Shown here one piece after another: positions 42,803 to 51,578 of a stretch of 64,000 nt of DNA (the first letter of the stretch is position 1; every line of letters starts with the position of its first letter). This DNA comes from Nocardioides jishulii. Lineage in GTDB: Bacteria; Actinomycetota; Actinomycetes; Propionibacteriales; Nocardioidaceae. A program made the translations under genes and the position numbers. Under the pieces are notes generated by a model. That model saw nothing but the letters and a program-made list of their open reading frames with translations, searched no databases and was not told where the DNA came from. Location: the NCBI RefSeq assembly GCF_006007965.1, contig NZ_CP040748.1:620001-684000 (forward strand), given 5' to 3'.

Positions 42803-43387
42803 TCAGGCCAGCATCGCGTTGACGTGCGACGAGACGGTGTCGAGGACCGCCAGCGCCTGGGCGTCGTCGCGGCGGACGAGCCAGTCCAGGGTGAGGCCGT
42901 CGATGACGACCGCCAGGTAGCGCGCCACCACCGCCGGTGCCACGTCCTGCCGCGCGTCGGGCAAGCTGGTGAGCAGGTGCTCGGCGATCACCCCGGCGTA
43001 GTGCTCGTACTGCACCTTGGCCACCTCCGCGAGCTCCGCGTGGCGCAGGCAGTACTGGGTCACCTCGTAGGTCAGCAGGTGCTGCGCCGGATGGGCCGTC
43101 ACGTGGTCCCAGTAGGCCATGAGGCTGGCCCGGACCGGGTCGGCGTCGCCCTGGGTGGTGCGCAGCGCCTCGCGCGCCAGCGCGGCGGAGCGGTCGACGA
43201 TCGTCCGGACGACCTCCTCGAACAGGTCCCGCTTCGAGCCGAAGCAGTAGTGGAAGACGCTCAGCGAGGCGCCCGCCTCGGCGACGATGGCACGTGTGGT
43301 CGCGCGCGGCACGCCGTCACGCGTCATGACCTCGATCGCTGCGTCCACCAGCTGGGCGCGGCGATCCTCGACGGACATGCGAACCAT
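42803..43387 (-). CDS. TetR-family transcriptional regulator
   Basis: A 194-residue regulator. The N-terminal helix-turn-helix AAIEVMTRDGVPRATTRAIVAEAGASLSVFHYCFGSKRDLF (read as RAIVAEAGASLSVFHYCFG in the core) fits TetR proteins, with SVFHYCFGSKRDL the recognition helix plus linker. The C-terminal ligand domain has no named match. It lies 4 bp after the ceramidase gene on the same strand and is presumably its regulator; the ligand could be a fatty acid or sphingoid base. The start at 43387 (MVRM) or 43378 cannot be separated. Confidence 0.87.
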   Translation of the reverse strand: MVRMSVEDRRAQLVDAAIEVMTRDGVPRATTRAIVAEAGASLSVFHYCFGSKRDLFEEVVRTIVDRSAALAREALRTTQGDADPVRASLMAYWDHVTAHPAQHLLTYEVTQYCLRHAELAEVAKVQYEHYAGVIAEHLLTSLPDARQDVAPAVVARYLAVVIDGLTLDWLVRRDDAQALAVLDTVSSHVNAMLA

Positions 43388-43391
43388 CGGT

Positions 43392-45491
43392 TCACCGTAC
43401 CGCGAAGGTCGGGGAGGTGCCGTCGATGGAGCGGACGGTGCCCAGCAGCGACCGGGCGTCACCGAAGTAGCGGATCCGGTAGGAGCCGGCCGGCGTGCCA
43501 CGAGGCACGTCCCAGGTGATGGTGATGCGTGAGGCGCTGATCCCGTCGCGCTTCCACCTGAACTTCGTCTCCCAGTCGCCGTCGTCGGCGACCCGCTGCC
43601 ACGTGGAGCCGACCTTCCGCTCGACGGTGAGGAAGGTGCTGCCATGGCGCAGGTTGTTGTTGGGGTGGGCGCCGGAGAACTCGACCGAGACGGTGTCGCC
43701 CACGGCGTACGCAGCCGCAGGTGCGGTGAGCACGGCGCCGAACTGCTTGAACAGGTGCGGGTCGTCGACCACCACCTTGCCCTGGAGCGAGGCGATCTGG
43801 CCGGCGGAGCGGTCGCGCTCCTTGGCCCCGAGCGGGGGAGTGGTGCCGGCCTTCATGTGGGCGGCCAGGCCGTGCACGGTCTGCACGAAGGCGGGCAGCT
43901 CGTAGCGGCCGAAGAGCGTGCTGGCGCCCTCGTACTCGCCGGCGTCGTACTCCTCGGGCGTGGTCACGTAGTGGGCGTAGGCGTTGGTGTAGCCCTGCAC
44001 CAGGACCTGGTCGAGGCCCACGCCCATCACCTCGGCCACCGCGCGGCGCAGCCGCAGGCCGGAGACGACGGTGACCTCGGCGGGCATGCCCACGACGTAG
44101 AGGTCGCCGACCCGGACCAGCTGCACGGGCAGCTTCTGCTGGACCAGGTCGAGGGCACCGACCGGGAGCAGCACCTCCTTGGGTGACTGGCAGGCCTTGA
44201 GCGCGGGGGAGGCGGTGTAGAGGGCGTCGGCGATGAGCTTCACCACCGGGTTGCCGCCGTCCTTGCCCTCCTTGAAGATCGGCAGCCCGCCACCGCCGTC
44301 CTCGGTGCTGCCGGCCGCGAAGGCCGCACCGAAGGCGGCCGGGCAGGTGCGGTGCGCCTGCCCGTCAGGGGTGAACTGGCCGTCGACGAGCACGTCGGAG
44401 AGGTCGACGTGCACCAGCCGGGAGTCGACGCCGCCGGTGAGGGAGCGCGTGGGTGAGGTGAGCGAGCGCTGCGCGGCGCCGACCATGCGGGAGCCGATGA
44501 TCCGGGTGTTCTCGAACTGGTCGTCGGTCGGCCCCGTGCCGGGGCGCAGCTCGAGGTTGGGGGACATGTCGCCGGAGTTGGTCTGGGCGAAGGAGGCGAC
44601 GAAGTCGGGGTCGTGACTCTCGTCGAGGTAGTCGACTCCCTCGTGCTCGTGCTCCCACAGGTAGCCGGCGTAGCCCTTGTTGTCAGGGCTGACGAGGCGG
44701 TTGTCGGTGCTCATCGAGGTCGCGTGCACGGCGAACCAGTTGATGACCCCGTCGACCTTGCCGTCGCGCACGACCTGGAGGGTCGTCGAGGCCGTGTCGG
44801 TGCCGCCGGCGGAGAAGTGCGCGCGGTCGGCGGCGGGGTTGCGGTCGTACGCCCGTTTCGAGCGGTTGGCGCTCGCGTCCGCGAGCTGGGTGGTCGCCAC
44901 GCGCAGGTCGGCCGGGGCGAGGTCGGCCTCGGCCCGCTCGGCAGCGGCGACGATCCCGGAGACGGTCGCGCGGAAGGTCTTGTCGTGGAAGCCGAGCGTG
45001 GTGATGTTGTAGAGGTTGTGGTGGCTGAAGCCACCCGGGCCGGCGTGCGTGTGCGTCGCGGTCAGCATCACGTTGGCCTCGCCGTAGGTCTCCCCGAACC
45101 GGGCTGCCAGGCGCGCGAGCACCTCGTCGCGGACGCTCTGGAAGATCATCCCGACGTCGGCGTTGACGTGCAGGATCCGTCGGCCCGTGGTGCGGTCGAC
45201 GATCACGAAGGCGCGGGCGCGCTGGCGCATGTGCAGGCCGGTGGAGGTCTGGGCAAGGTCGGCGTAGCCCATCATCCCGGCCTCGGCGGTCTCGCCGGTG
45301 ACGTCGGCGATGCCGCGGCCGACCAGGTAGGGCTGGGCGGTGGCGGCGCTGGCCGCGTTGGCGGCAGCGGGCGAGCCCCGCTCGGCGGAGGCGACCGGGC
45401 CGGTCGCGGCGAGGGCGAGGACCAGCCCGCCGACGACGGCGGCCGCAGTGGTGCGTACGGGGCGGGGACGGGGCGCGAAGCGAGGGCTCAC
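43392..45491 (-). CDS. Neutral/alkaline ceramidase family protein, secreted
   Basis: A 699-residue secreted hydrolase. The GTG at 45491 precedes a signal peptide with paired Arg (RPRPVRTTAAAVVGGLVLAL) and an AXA-like site (VASAE). The catalytic domain holds the zinc-binding TATHTHAGPGG near residue 165 and NSGDMSPNLELR near residue 305 with the nucleophilic serine of neutral ceramidases, and the C-terminal immunoglobulin-like domain starts near residue 560 (AAYAVGDTVSVEFSGAHP). It would release fatty acids from ceramides in the environment. The gene is an unusual neighbour between prs and rplY. A TetR gene follows 4 bp later. Confidence 0.93.
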   Translation of the reverse strand: MSPRFAPRPRPVRTTAAAVVGGLVLALAATGPVASAERGSPAAANAASAATAQPYLVGRGIADVTGETAEAGMMGYADLAQTSTGLHMRQRARAFVIVDRTTGRRILHVNADVGMIFQSVRDEVLARLAARFGETYGEANVMLTATHTHAGPGGFSHHNLYNITTLGFHDKTFRATVSGIVAAAERAEADLAPADLRVATTQLADASANRSKRAYDRNPAADRAHFSAGGTDTASTTLQVVRDGKVDGVINWFAVHATSMSTDNRLVSPDNKGYAGYLWEHEHEGVDYLDESHDPDFVASFAQTNSGDMSPNLELRPGTGPTDDQFENTRIIGSRMVGAAQRSLTSPTRSLTGGVDSRLVHVDLSDVLVDGQFTPDGQAHRTCPAAFGAAFAAGSTEDGGGGLPIFKEGKDGGNPVVKLIADALYTASPALKACQSPKEVLLPVGALDLVQQKLPVQLVRVGDLYVVGMPAEVTVVSGLRLRRAVAEVMGVGLDQVLVQGYTNAYAHYVTTPEEYDAGEYEGASTLFGRYELPAFVQTVHGLAAHMKAGTTPPLGAKERDRSAGQIASLQGKVVVDDPHLFKQFGAVLTAPAAAYAVGDTVSVEFSGAHPNNNLRHGSTFLTVERKVGSTWQRVADDGDWETKFRWKRDGISASRITITWDVPRGTPAGSYRIRYFGDARSLLGTVRSIDGTSPTFAVR

Positions 45492-45824
45492 GGGGGACTC
45501 CTGGGTCGACGTACGCCTCACTCTGAGGCGTGGATCACATCCGTGGCAAGAGTCTGGGACAAATGACCTGATCATTGGACGCACCCGGCCGGGGCGCCCT
45601 CCTGGCCGCACGGCGCCGCACGATTTCGATTCCGGGGGGACCCACCCCTAGACTGCTGGGGTTGCCCCGGCGAGGGAGTTCGACTCCGTGATCGACGTGG
45701 CAGGTTCGCGACGCCGTGCCTGACCATGTCATGCGCGGCGTTTCTCGTCTCCGGGGACACCCACCAGACCGGCCGCGGACCTCGCGGTCACGCTGCGAGA
45801 GCTGCCCCCACACAGGAGACTGAC
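45492..45824. promoter_or_regulatory. 333-bp control region between ceramidase and rplY
   Basis: This gap holds the divergent promoters. TAGACT at 45649-45654 is a good -10 for the rplY side; its transcript would carry a leader of about 165 nt before the ATG at 45825, long for a ribosomal protein gene and a possible site of regulation. A GGAG-TTCGA-CTCC element at 45670-45683 mimics a tRNA T arm but no cloverleaf is present. A GGAGAC ribosome site precedes the rplY start. On the minus side, GGAGTC precedes the ceramidase GTG. No small gene is convincing. Confidence 0.5.
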
Positions 45825-46451
45825 ATGTCCGCTGAGAAGCTGAAGGCCGAGAAGCGCACCGAGTTCGGCAAGGGCGCCGCCCGCCGTCTGCGTGCCGCTG
45901 GCCAGATCCCCGCCGTCGTCTACGGCCACGGCAACGACCCGCTCCACCTGGCCCTGCCCGGCCACGCCACGATGATGGCCCTGCGCCACGGTGGCGCCAA
46001 CGCCCTGCTCGACGTCGACATCGACGGCGACCACCAGCTGGTGCTGGCCAAGGAGGTCCAGGTCGACCCGATCCGTCGCGTCATCGAGCACGTCGACCTG
46101 ATCGTCGTCGTCCGTGGCGAGAAGGTCACCGTCGAGGTGCCCGTCCTGGTCGTCGGTGAGCCCGGCCCCGACTCCCTCGTGGTCACCGACTCCTCGACCA
46201 TCCAGGTCGAGGCCGAGGCCACCCACCTGCCCGAGCAGATCGAGGTCAGCGTCGAGGGCGTCACCGCCGGCACGCAGATCCTCGCCTCCGACATCGAGCT
46301 GCCGAAGGGCGTCACCCTCGCCGGCGACGGTGACGTGCTGATCGTCAACGTCGTCGCGCAGGCCACCGCTGCGGCCCACGAGGCCGAGCTGGCCGAGTCG
46401 CCCGCCGGCCAGGCCGAGGCCGCTGCCGCCGAGGAGAACCCGGCCGAGTGA
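45825..46451 (+). CDS. rplY: 50S ribosomal protein L25 (CTC form)
   Basis: A 208-residue L25 of the long TL5/CTC form, which binds 5S rRNA. The N-terminal domain ([26 protein letters not shown]) is the L25 core; the C-terminal domain ([20 protein letters not shown]) and an acidic Ala/Glu tail ending ENPAE are usual in actinobacteria. The ATG at 45825 has a GGAGAC ribosome site. pth follows after a hairpin terminator, the conserved arrangement. Confidence 0.96.
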   Translation: MSAEKLKAEKRTEFGKGAARRLRAAGQIPAVVYGHGNDPLHLALPGHATMMALRHGGANALLDVDIDGDHQLVLAKEVQVDPIRRVIEHVDLIVVVRGEKVTVEVPVLVVGEPGPDSLVVTDSSTIQVEAEATHLPEQIEVSVEGVTAGTQILASDIELPKGVTLAGDGDVLIVNVVAQATAAAHEAELAESPAGQAEAAAAEENPAE

Positions 46452-46487
46452 TCCTCGGGCGCGACCGTCACGGTCCGCCCACCCGCC

Positions 46488-46520
46488 ACGGCGCCGCAGG
46501 AGATGTTCCTGCGGCGCCGT
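46488..46520 (+). terminator. Hairpin terminator after rplY
   Basis: ACGGCGCCGCAGGA (46488-46501) pairs with TCCTGCGGCGCCGT (46507-46520), a perfect 14-bp stem with a 5-nt loop, followed by TGCCGTT. Confidence 0.8.
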
Positions 46521-46572
46521 TGCCGTTCCCGGCCCAGGCGTCCCCGTGGCTCCGGCGGGAGACGACGTGGTC

Positions 46573-46578
46573 GATACT
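46573..46578 (+). promoter_or_regulatory. -10 box (GATACT), leaderless pth promoter
   Basis: GATACT is followed by GGGCCC (6 nt) and the ATG at 46585. It lies after the rplY terminator, so pth probably has its own transcript. Confidence 0.45.
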
Positions 46579-46584
46579 GGGCCC

Positions 46585-47175
46585 ATGAGTTCTGAGGTGT
46601 GGCTGGTCGTCGGCCTGGGCAACCCCGGACCCGAGTACGCGGGTCACCGGCACAACGTCGGCTACATGGTCAACGACGTGCTGGCCGAGCGGATGGGATC
46701 GGGGTTCCGCGCCCACAAGACCGGTCGTGCCGACGTCGTCGAGGGCCGGCTCGGTGCCCCCGGGACGCCCGGGCCGCGGGTCGTGCTGGTGCGGCCCAAG
46801 AGCTACATGAACACCACCGGTGGTCCGGTCTCCGCCGTCGCGAAGTTCTACGGCGTCGAGCCCGACCACGTCATCGCGATCCACGACGAGCTCGACATCG
46901 CCTTCGGCACGCTGCGACTCAAGAAGGGCGGCGGCGACAACGGCCACAACGGTCTGCGCTCGATGCGCGCGTCGCTGGGCACCGGTGACTTCTACCGCGT
47001 ACGCGCCGGCATCGGCCGCCCGCCCGGTCGTCAGGACGTCGCTGACTTCGTGCTGTCGAACTACTCCACGGCTGAGCGCAAGGAGCTCCCGATCCAGCTC
47101 GTGGAGGCCGCCGACGCGGTCGAGAGCCTCATCACCGAAGGCCTCGAGAAGGCCCAGTCCCGGTTCAATTCCTGA
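46585..47175 (+). CDS. pth: Peptidyl-tRNA hydrolase
   Basis: A 196-residue enzyme that frees tRNA from stalled peptidyl-t[24 protein letters not shown] near residues 8-28 holds the catalytic His and Asn (in two parts: [21 protein letters not shown]); [12 protein letters not shown] and [17 protein letters not shown] with NGHNGLRS near residue 115 are the other signatures. It is complete and of standard size. The ATG gives the canonical start of the family. Confidence 0.97.
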   Translation: MSSEVWLVVGLGNPGPEYAGHRHNVGYMVNDVLAERMGSGFRAHKTGRADVVEGRLGAPGTPGPRVVLVRPKSYMNTTGGPVSAVAKFYGVEPDHVIAIHDELDIAFGTLRLKKGGGDNGHNGLRSMRASLGTGDFYRVRAGIGRPPGRQDVADFVLSNYSTAERKELPIQLVEAADAVESLITEGLEKAQSRFNS

Positions 47176-47181
47176 GCTTTA

Positions 47182-47225
47182 CCCGATATGGATGAGCGCT
47201 CCCGGGGCACTCACCCAATATCGGG
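47182..47225. other. Inverted repeat downstream of pth
   Basis: CCCGATAT (47182-47189) and ATATCGGG (47218-47225) are exact reverse complements 28 bp apart, in an AT-richer patch between pth and the exopolysaccharide locus. A palindromic GAGCGCTC lies between the arms. It may be a weak terminator or an operator of the downstream glycosyltransferase gene. Confidence 0.4.
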
Positions 47226-47327
47226 CATGTGGCCCGATTCACTCCCCTCCTAGGGTCGGGTAACAGCAGCAGGTCGTGCCGCGTTTGGCGGCGTTGGCAC
47301 GACACATGGGGGCATGGGGGAATAGCA

Positions 47328-48764
47328 GTGAGCGTTCGTGAAGCGACAGCGCCTACTCCGACGAGGGCGACGGGTGCGGCCCAACGGGTCGAGGCGAAGA
47401 GCCACCGGTCTCACGCACCGAGGCGTGGCGGTGGTCGGCGACATCTCTCGTTCGAGACGGTTGCGTCAGTCCTGGCCATGGCGCTGGTCGCCCTCCTGGT
47501 GTCGGCGTCCGCCGACGTCGTGCTGGGGGTGATCGCCTGCTCGCTGGTCGTCCGCTTCTGGTCGGGGCCCACCGACCTCGTGCGACCGGGCCTCCCGCGC
47601 CTGAGCCGTGTGCTGCACGACGCAGGGGCGCCGTTCTTCCTGGCCGCAGCGATGGTGACCGTCGGGCTCTGGGGTCGGCCCGAGCTGGTCGCCTCGGCCT
47701 GGATCGCCCTGGCCGGCATGGGCGTCACCGCCCTTGCCGTTCTGGCCCGGCACCTCGTCCCGACGCCCCAGCGGGTCGTCGTGGTCGGCTCGGCCGTCGA
47801 CGTGGCGGAAGCCGCGACGCGATGGGCCGGCAGCCGTGAGGTCACCGTGGTCGGCGGCCTCGTCATCGACGCCGCGGAGCTCGGCGTGGCGCGCCCGAGC
47901 ACCAGCCTGGTCAAGGGATTCCTCGACCTCTCGAAGGAGATCGACGCCGACGAGCTCATCGGGACCGACCCCGACATGGTTCTCGTCGTGCCGGGGCCGG
48001 GCATCGACCCTGAGTGCCTCCGCCGCATCGGGTGGGCGTTGGAGGGCACGCGCACGGCGCTGGCCGTGCAGTCCCAGCTCGACGGCATTGCACCGCACCG
48101 CGTCGAGCACACCTCGTACGCGGGGGCGACGATCATGCGCATCAGCTCGAGCCGCCCGGCTGCCCTCCCGCTGGCCCTCAAGGGCGCGCTGGACCGCCTC
48201 GTCGGAGCGGTGCTCCTCCTGCTGGCCGGACCGCTCCTGGGGGTTCTGGTCATGGCGATCCGCATCACCTCCGACGGCCCTGGCATCTTCCGGCAGGTGC
48301 GCGTGGGCAAGGACGGCTCGCTCTTCGTGATGTACAAGCTGCGCACCATGGCGACGACTGCCGAGGCCGACAAGGCGGCCCTGATGGCCGCCAACGAGGG
48401 CAGCGGTGTGCTCTTCAAGATGAGCGACGACCCGCGGGTCACCCCGCTCGGCCGAGTGCTGCGCAGGTTCTCGGTCGACGAGCTGCCGCAGCTGGTCAAC
48501 GTCATCAAGGGCGAGATGTCCTTGGTCGGCCCACGACCGGCCCTGCCGGAGGAGGTTGCGCAGTACTCCTCGCTCGAGCGTCGCCGCCTGGCCTCCAAGC
48601 CCGGCCTCACCGGGTTGTGGCAGGTCTCGGGGCGCTCCGACCTCACCTGGGAGGAGTCGGTCCGGCTCGACAACCACTACACCGAGAACTGGCGCCTCAC
48701 CGACGACGTCACGATCCTCGCTCGCACCGTCAACGCGGTGCTCGGCTCCCGCGGAGCCTACTGA
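47328..48764 (+). CDS. Polyprenyl-phosphate sugar-1-phosphate transferase (EPS priming enzyme)
   Basis: A 478-residue enzyme that links the first sugar phosphate to undecaprenyl phosphate. Helices in the N-terminal half (residues ~45-140) precede a CoA-binding-like domain (RVVVVGSAVDVAEAATRW). The C-terminal bacterial sugar transferase domain runs from KGALDRLVGAVLLLLAGPLL near residue 285 through FRQVRVGKDG, YKLRTM, DELPQLVNVIKGEMSLVGPRP and KPGLTGLWQVSGRSD. The GTG at 47328 has a GGGGGA ribosome site. It is the first gene of the exopolysaccharide locus; the sugar is unknown (galactose or glucose are usual). Confidence 0.93.
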   Translation: MSVREATAPTPTRATGAAQRVEAKSHRSHAPRRGGGRRHLSFETVASVLAMALVALLVSASADVVLGVIACSLVVRFWSGPTDLVRPGLPRLSRVLHDAGAPFFLAAAMVTVGLWGRPELVASAWIALAGMGVTALAVLARHLVPTPQRVVVVGSAVDVAEAATRWAGSREVTVVGGLVIDAAELGVARPSTSLVKGFLDLSKEIDADELIGTDPDMVLVVPGPGIDPECLRRIGWALEGTRTALAVQSQLDGIAPHRVEHTSYAGATIMRISSSRPAALPLALKGALDRLVGAVLLLLAGPLLGVLVMAIRITSDGPGIFRQVRVGKDGSLFVMYKLRTMATTAEADKAALMAANEGSGVLFKMSDDPRVTPLGRVLRRFSVDELPQLVNVIKGEMSLVGPRPALPEEVAQYSSLERRRLASKPGLTGLWQVSGRSDLTWEESVRLDNHYTENWRLTDDVTILARTVNAVLGSRGAY

Positions 48765-48801
48765 CCAGATCTGGCCCTGGTCCGGCCCAGATCCGTTGCT
48801 G

Positions 48802-48835
48802 CAAGGCCGGTGTCCCGCACGGGGCACCGGCCTTG
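48802..48835. terminator. Hairpin between convergent EPS genes
   Basis: CAAGGCCGGTG (48802-48812) pairs with CACCGGCCTTG (48825-48835), with TCCC/GGGG continuing the stem. It lies between the convergent sugar transferase and GT2 genes, so it may stop both. Confidence 0.75.
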
Positions 48836-48865
48836 TGGTGTGCAGCGGCGCTGGGGCGGCCTCGC

Positions 48866-49795
48866 TCAGACGCCGCGGCCGAATCGGTGGAGCGTGTCGA
48901 GCACCCGGCCGGGGGAGACCACCCCCGTGGCGACCAGCAGCGCGACGTAGGCGCGCCACTGGAGCGGATCCTGGCGCAGCGCCCGCCCGGCCCATCGACG
49001 GGCCGCGCGACGGTCCGGCCGCCCGGCCTCGCCGAAGGCGATCTGGCCGTAGACGCGGCCCACGCCCTTGCGGTCGGCCCCGATCTCGGGATGCTGCTCG
49101 AGCATCCAGTGCAGCGAGGAGATCTTGGTGTCCCAGGTGCGGGTGAAGAAGGAGGCAGCCCCCCACATCACGACGACCAGCGGTTCGTCGACGTGCACGA
49201 TGTCGCCGAGCTTCACCGAGCGCAGCAGGATGTCCCAGTCCTCGTTCTGGCTGCCCGGGACCTGCTCGTCCACCAGGCCGATGCGGTGGATCAGGGCGTC
49301 GCGGTCGAAGAGCAGCGCCGAGGAGTGCAGCATCGCCATCCGCGAGTGGGTGAGGTGCGACAACGTCACCCGGTCGGTGCCGGCCAGGCGCGGGGTGCGT
49401 TCGCCGTCGTAGTCGACCTCCATCGCGGTGGTGACCAGGTCGGGCGCACGACCGGTGCGTCGCAGCTCCTCGGCGTGGGCCTCGAGCTGGCGCCGCAGCT
49501 TGGCGGGCTTCCACCAGTCGTCGTCGTCGCAGAACGCGACGAACGCGCCGCCCGAGGACAGGATGCCGGAGTTGCGGGCGCCGGCGAGGCCGGGCGTACG
49601 CGTGTTGCCCACGATCCGCACCGACCGTCCCGGGGCCGTACGCAGCAGCGACTCGTCGGGCGCGGACTGGTCGAAGACCACCACGACCTCGATCGGCCCG
49701 GGGTGGTCCTGGGCGAAGACCGAGTCGATCGCCCTGCGCACCAGCTCGGGACGTTCCCGGGTCGGGATGACCACCGAGACCAATGGCGCTTCCAT
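48866..49795 (-). CDS. Family 2 glycosyltransferase
   Basis: A 309-residue GT-A glycosyltransferase. The N-terminal strand PLVSVVIPTRERPELVRRAIDSVF leads to ARNSGILSSGGAFVAFCDDDDWW near residues 85-107, which holds the DxD metal-binding site (part: VAFCDDDDWW). The last third is helical and Arg-rich. It adds a sugar in the exopolysaccharide repeat unit, cytoplasmic side. The ATG at 49795 is the natural start; the open frame extends upstream but has no family residues there. It is divergent from the Wzz-like gene. Confidence 0.9.
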   Translation of the reverse strand: MEAPLVSVVIPTRERPELVRRAIDSVFAQDHPGPIEVVVVFDQSAPDESLLRTAPGRSVRIVGNTRTPGLAGARNSGILSSGGAFVAFCDDDDWWKPAKLRRQLEAHAEELRRTGRAPDLVTTAMEVDYDGERTPRLAGTDRVTLSHLTHSRMAMLHSSALLFDRDALIHRIGLVDEQVPGSQNEDWDILLRSVKLGDIVHVDEPLVVVMWGAASFFTRTWDTKISSLHWMLEQHPEIGADRKGVGRVYGQIAFGEAGRPDRRAARRWAGRALRQDPLQWRAYVALLVATGVVSPGRVLDTLHRFGRGV

Positions 49796-49893
49796 CGCCG
49801 CTCCTCCCATGCCGTGGCGGACCCCGTCCCCCCGGGGCCGGACGTGCGACTCGACCGTGTGGTCGATCCCCGCACCGTCGCGCGCTGGCTGCT

Positions 49894-49900
49894 TATCATA
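49894..49900. promoter_or_regulatory. Bidirectional -10 element between GT2 and Wzz-like gene
   Basis: CTTATCATAAG (49892-49902) is AT-rich and almost palindromic, giving TATCAT on the plus strand (49894-49899) and TATGAT on the minus strand (49895-49900). It could fire both divergent genes. Confidence 0.4.
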
Positions 49901-49955
49901 AGGGCGGCGGAGAGGTCCCGGCCGGGATCTCAATCCGCATCACCGGGGGGATTCC

Positions 49956-51578
49956 GTGGAAAACACCGTGTCGAGCAGCTCGTCGGTGGACCTGTCCTAC
50001 TACGGTTCCGTCCTGCGGCGCCGGTGGAAGCTGGTCCTCCTGGGAATCCTCGTCGGGGTCGGTGCCGCGTTCGCGGTGCTCGCGGTGCAGCCCGAGCGGG
50101 CGACCTCCTGGGTGGAGGTCGACGTCAACCCCATCGCCGACAACGCGTTCAGCAGCTCCCGCCCTGCCTCGGACCTGCTCGTCCCTGAGACCGAGCAGGC
50201 GATGGCGCGTTCCACACGGGTGGTCGACAACGTCGTGGCGGCGGTCGGAGGAGACCTCACGGCCACGGAGGTGAGGGCCAACATGGTGGCCACGCTCCTG
50301 GCCGACAGCACCGTGCTCCGCATCGACTACACGGCGGCGACGGCACGCGAGGCCGCGGACGGCGCCCTGCTGGTGGCCCAGGAGTACCTCGACTACCGCT
50401 CCTCGGTGGCGCAGGAGCGCATCGACCAAGCAGCCGAGCAGCTCGGGCAGCGCCGTCGTACGCTCGACGGCGAGCTGCGCGAGGCGAACCAGCAGTACGC
50501 CAGGGCTGCGCCGGGAAGCCCTGCGCGGGCTGCTGCGGACGCCCGTCGCCAGTCGATCAGTGGCGACCTGACCTCTGTCAACAGCCAGGTCAACCAGCTC
50601 CGGGCGATCAGCACCAGTGGCGGCACGATCATCAGCCAGCCCGACCCGGAGCGCGCGGTGCTCAGCCCCAACCGAGGCATGACGGTGGTCAGCGGCGTCC
50701 TGGGCGGGCTGCTCCTCGGGCTGGTGCTGCCCTTCGTCGGGAACGTCTTCGACCGACGGGTCCGCGGCACGCACGACGTGACCCGCTCCGGTGCCGGCCC
50801 GGTGGTCGCGACGCTGGAGGACCCGACCGCGACCGTGCCTGCGGAGCTGGACGAGGCGGACCAGCTGCGCGCGCTGCGCGAGCGGTTGCTGGCCGCAGGG
50901 GCGTCGAGCCAGGCGGTCGTGGCCGTCACCGACCTGGGTACGCGCACCGGAGGTCCCACCGACGTCGCGGCCAACCTGGCCGTCGCCTTCGCCGACGCAG
51001 GCAAGGAGACGACCTTGGTCCTGGCGGGTTATCCGACCGTGTCGTTCGCCCAGGTCGTGGAGGCCCTCGACCTGGTCGAGACGGGCTACGGCCACCACTC
51101 GCGGTACTTCCACAGCAGGCTCGTCGACTCTCTGACGGTCGTCGTCCCGGCACCGCGCGCCGCACGCGTCTCGGACGCCGACATGGTCGCGACGCTCCTC
51201 CTCAAGGCCCGAAGGAGTGCCGTGACGGTCGTCGGAGTCCCTGCGGGGGGAGGTCAGTCCGTCCGGCTCACGGCGGCCCGACTCGCTGACCACGTGGTGC
51301 TGGCGGTCGCGGCGGCGTCGACGAAGCTCGAGGAGCTCTCCGGAGTCGTGACCGAGTTCCGGGCCGTGGGAGCGGTCGTTCACGGCACCGTCCTCGTGCC
51401 CGCCAGTCGTGTGCTCCAAGGAGATCCCTCCGTGGTGCCGCCCGCCCCGGTGGAGGAGGAGCCGAAGGACGAGGACGGGCACGACGGGACCGACGAGGAG
51501 AAGGAGCCAGGCCCGCAGGCGGCCCCTCCCTCAGCAGTTGGGGCGGACGGCGGGCCGGTAGGCGTCGACCGCCCATGA
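49956..51578 (+). CDS. Wzz-like polysaccharide co-polymerase with degenerate BY-kinase domain
   Basis: A 540-residue protein. Helix 1 (RWKLVLLGILVGVGAAFAVLAV, residues 24-45, shown as WKLVLLGILVGVGAAFAVLA) and helix 2 near residue 240 (VVSGVLGGLLLGLVLPFVG) bracket an extracellular coiled-coil-like domain, as in Wzz chain-length proteins. The cytoplasmic half looks like a BY-kinase (VAANLAVAFADAGKETTLVLAG), but the Walker A lysine is missing (GGPTD in place of GKT) and the Walker A' Asp is lost. It has an acidic tail (EEEPKDEDGHDGTDEEKE). It probably sets chain length without autophosphorylation. The GTG start follows GGGGGG. Its 3' end overlaps a convergent lipoprotein gene by 48 bp. Confidence 0.85.
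   Translation: MENTVSSSSSVDLSYYGSVLRRRWKLVLLGILVGVGAAFAVLAVQPERATSWVEVDVNPIADNAFSSSRPASDLLVPETEQAMARSTRVVDNVVAAVGGDLTATEVRANMVATLLADSTVLRIDYTAATAREAADGALLVAQEYLDYRSSVAQERIDQAAEQLGQRRRTLDGELREANQQYARAAPGSPARAAADARRQSISGDLTSVNSQVNQLRAISTSGGTIISQPDPERAVLSPNRGMTVVSGVLGGLLLGLVLPFVGNVFDRRVRGTHDVTRSGAGPVVATLEDPTATVPAELDEADQLRALRERLLAAGASSQAVVAVTDLGTRTGGPTDVAANLAVAFADAGKETTLVLAGYPTVSFAQVVEALDLVETGYGHHSRYFHSRLVDSLTVVVPAPRAARVSDADMVATLLLKARRSAVTVVGVPAGGGQSVRLTAARLADHVVLAVAAASTKLEELSGVVTEFRAVGAVVHGTVLVPASRVLQGDPSVVPPAPVEEEPKDEDGHDGTDEEKEPGPQAAPPSAVGADGGPVGVDRP

Noticed and set aside
45665..45690. T-arm-like GTTCGACTCC in front of rplY
   Set aside because: No acceptor or anticodon stem can be drawn around it, so it is not a tRNA.
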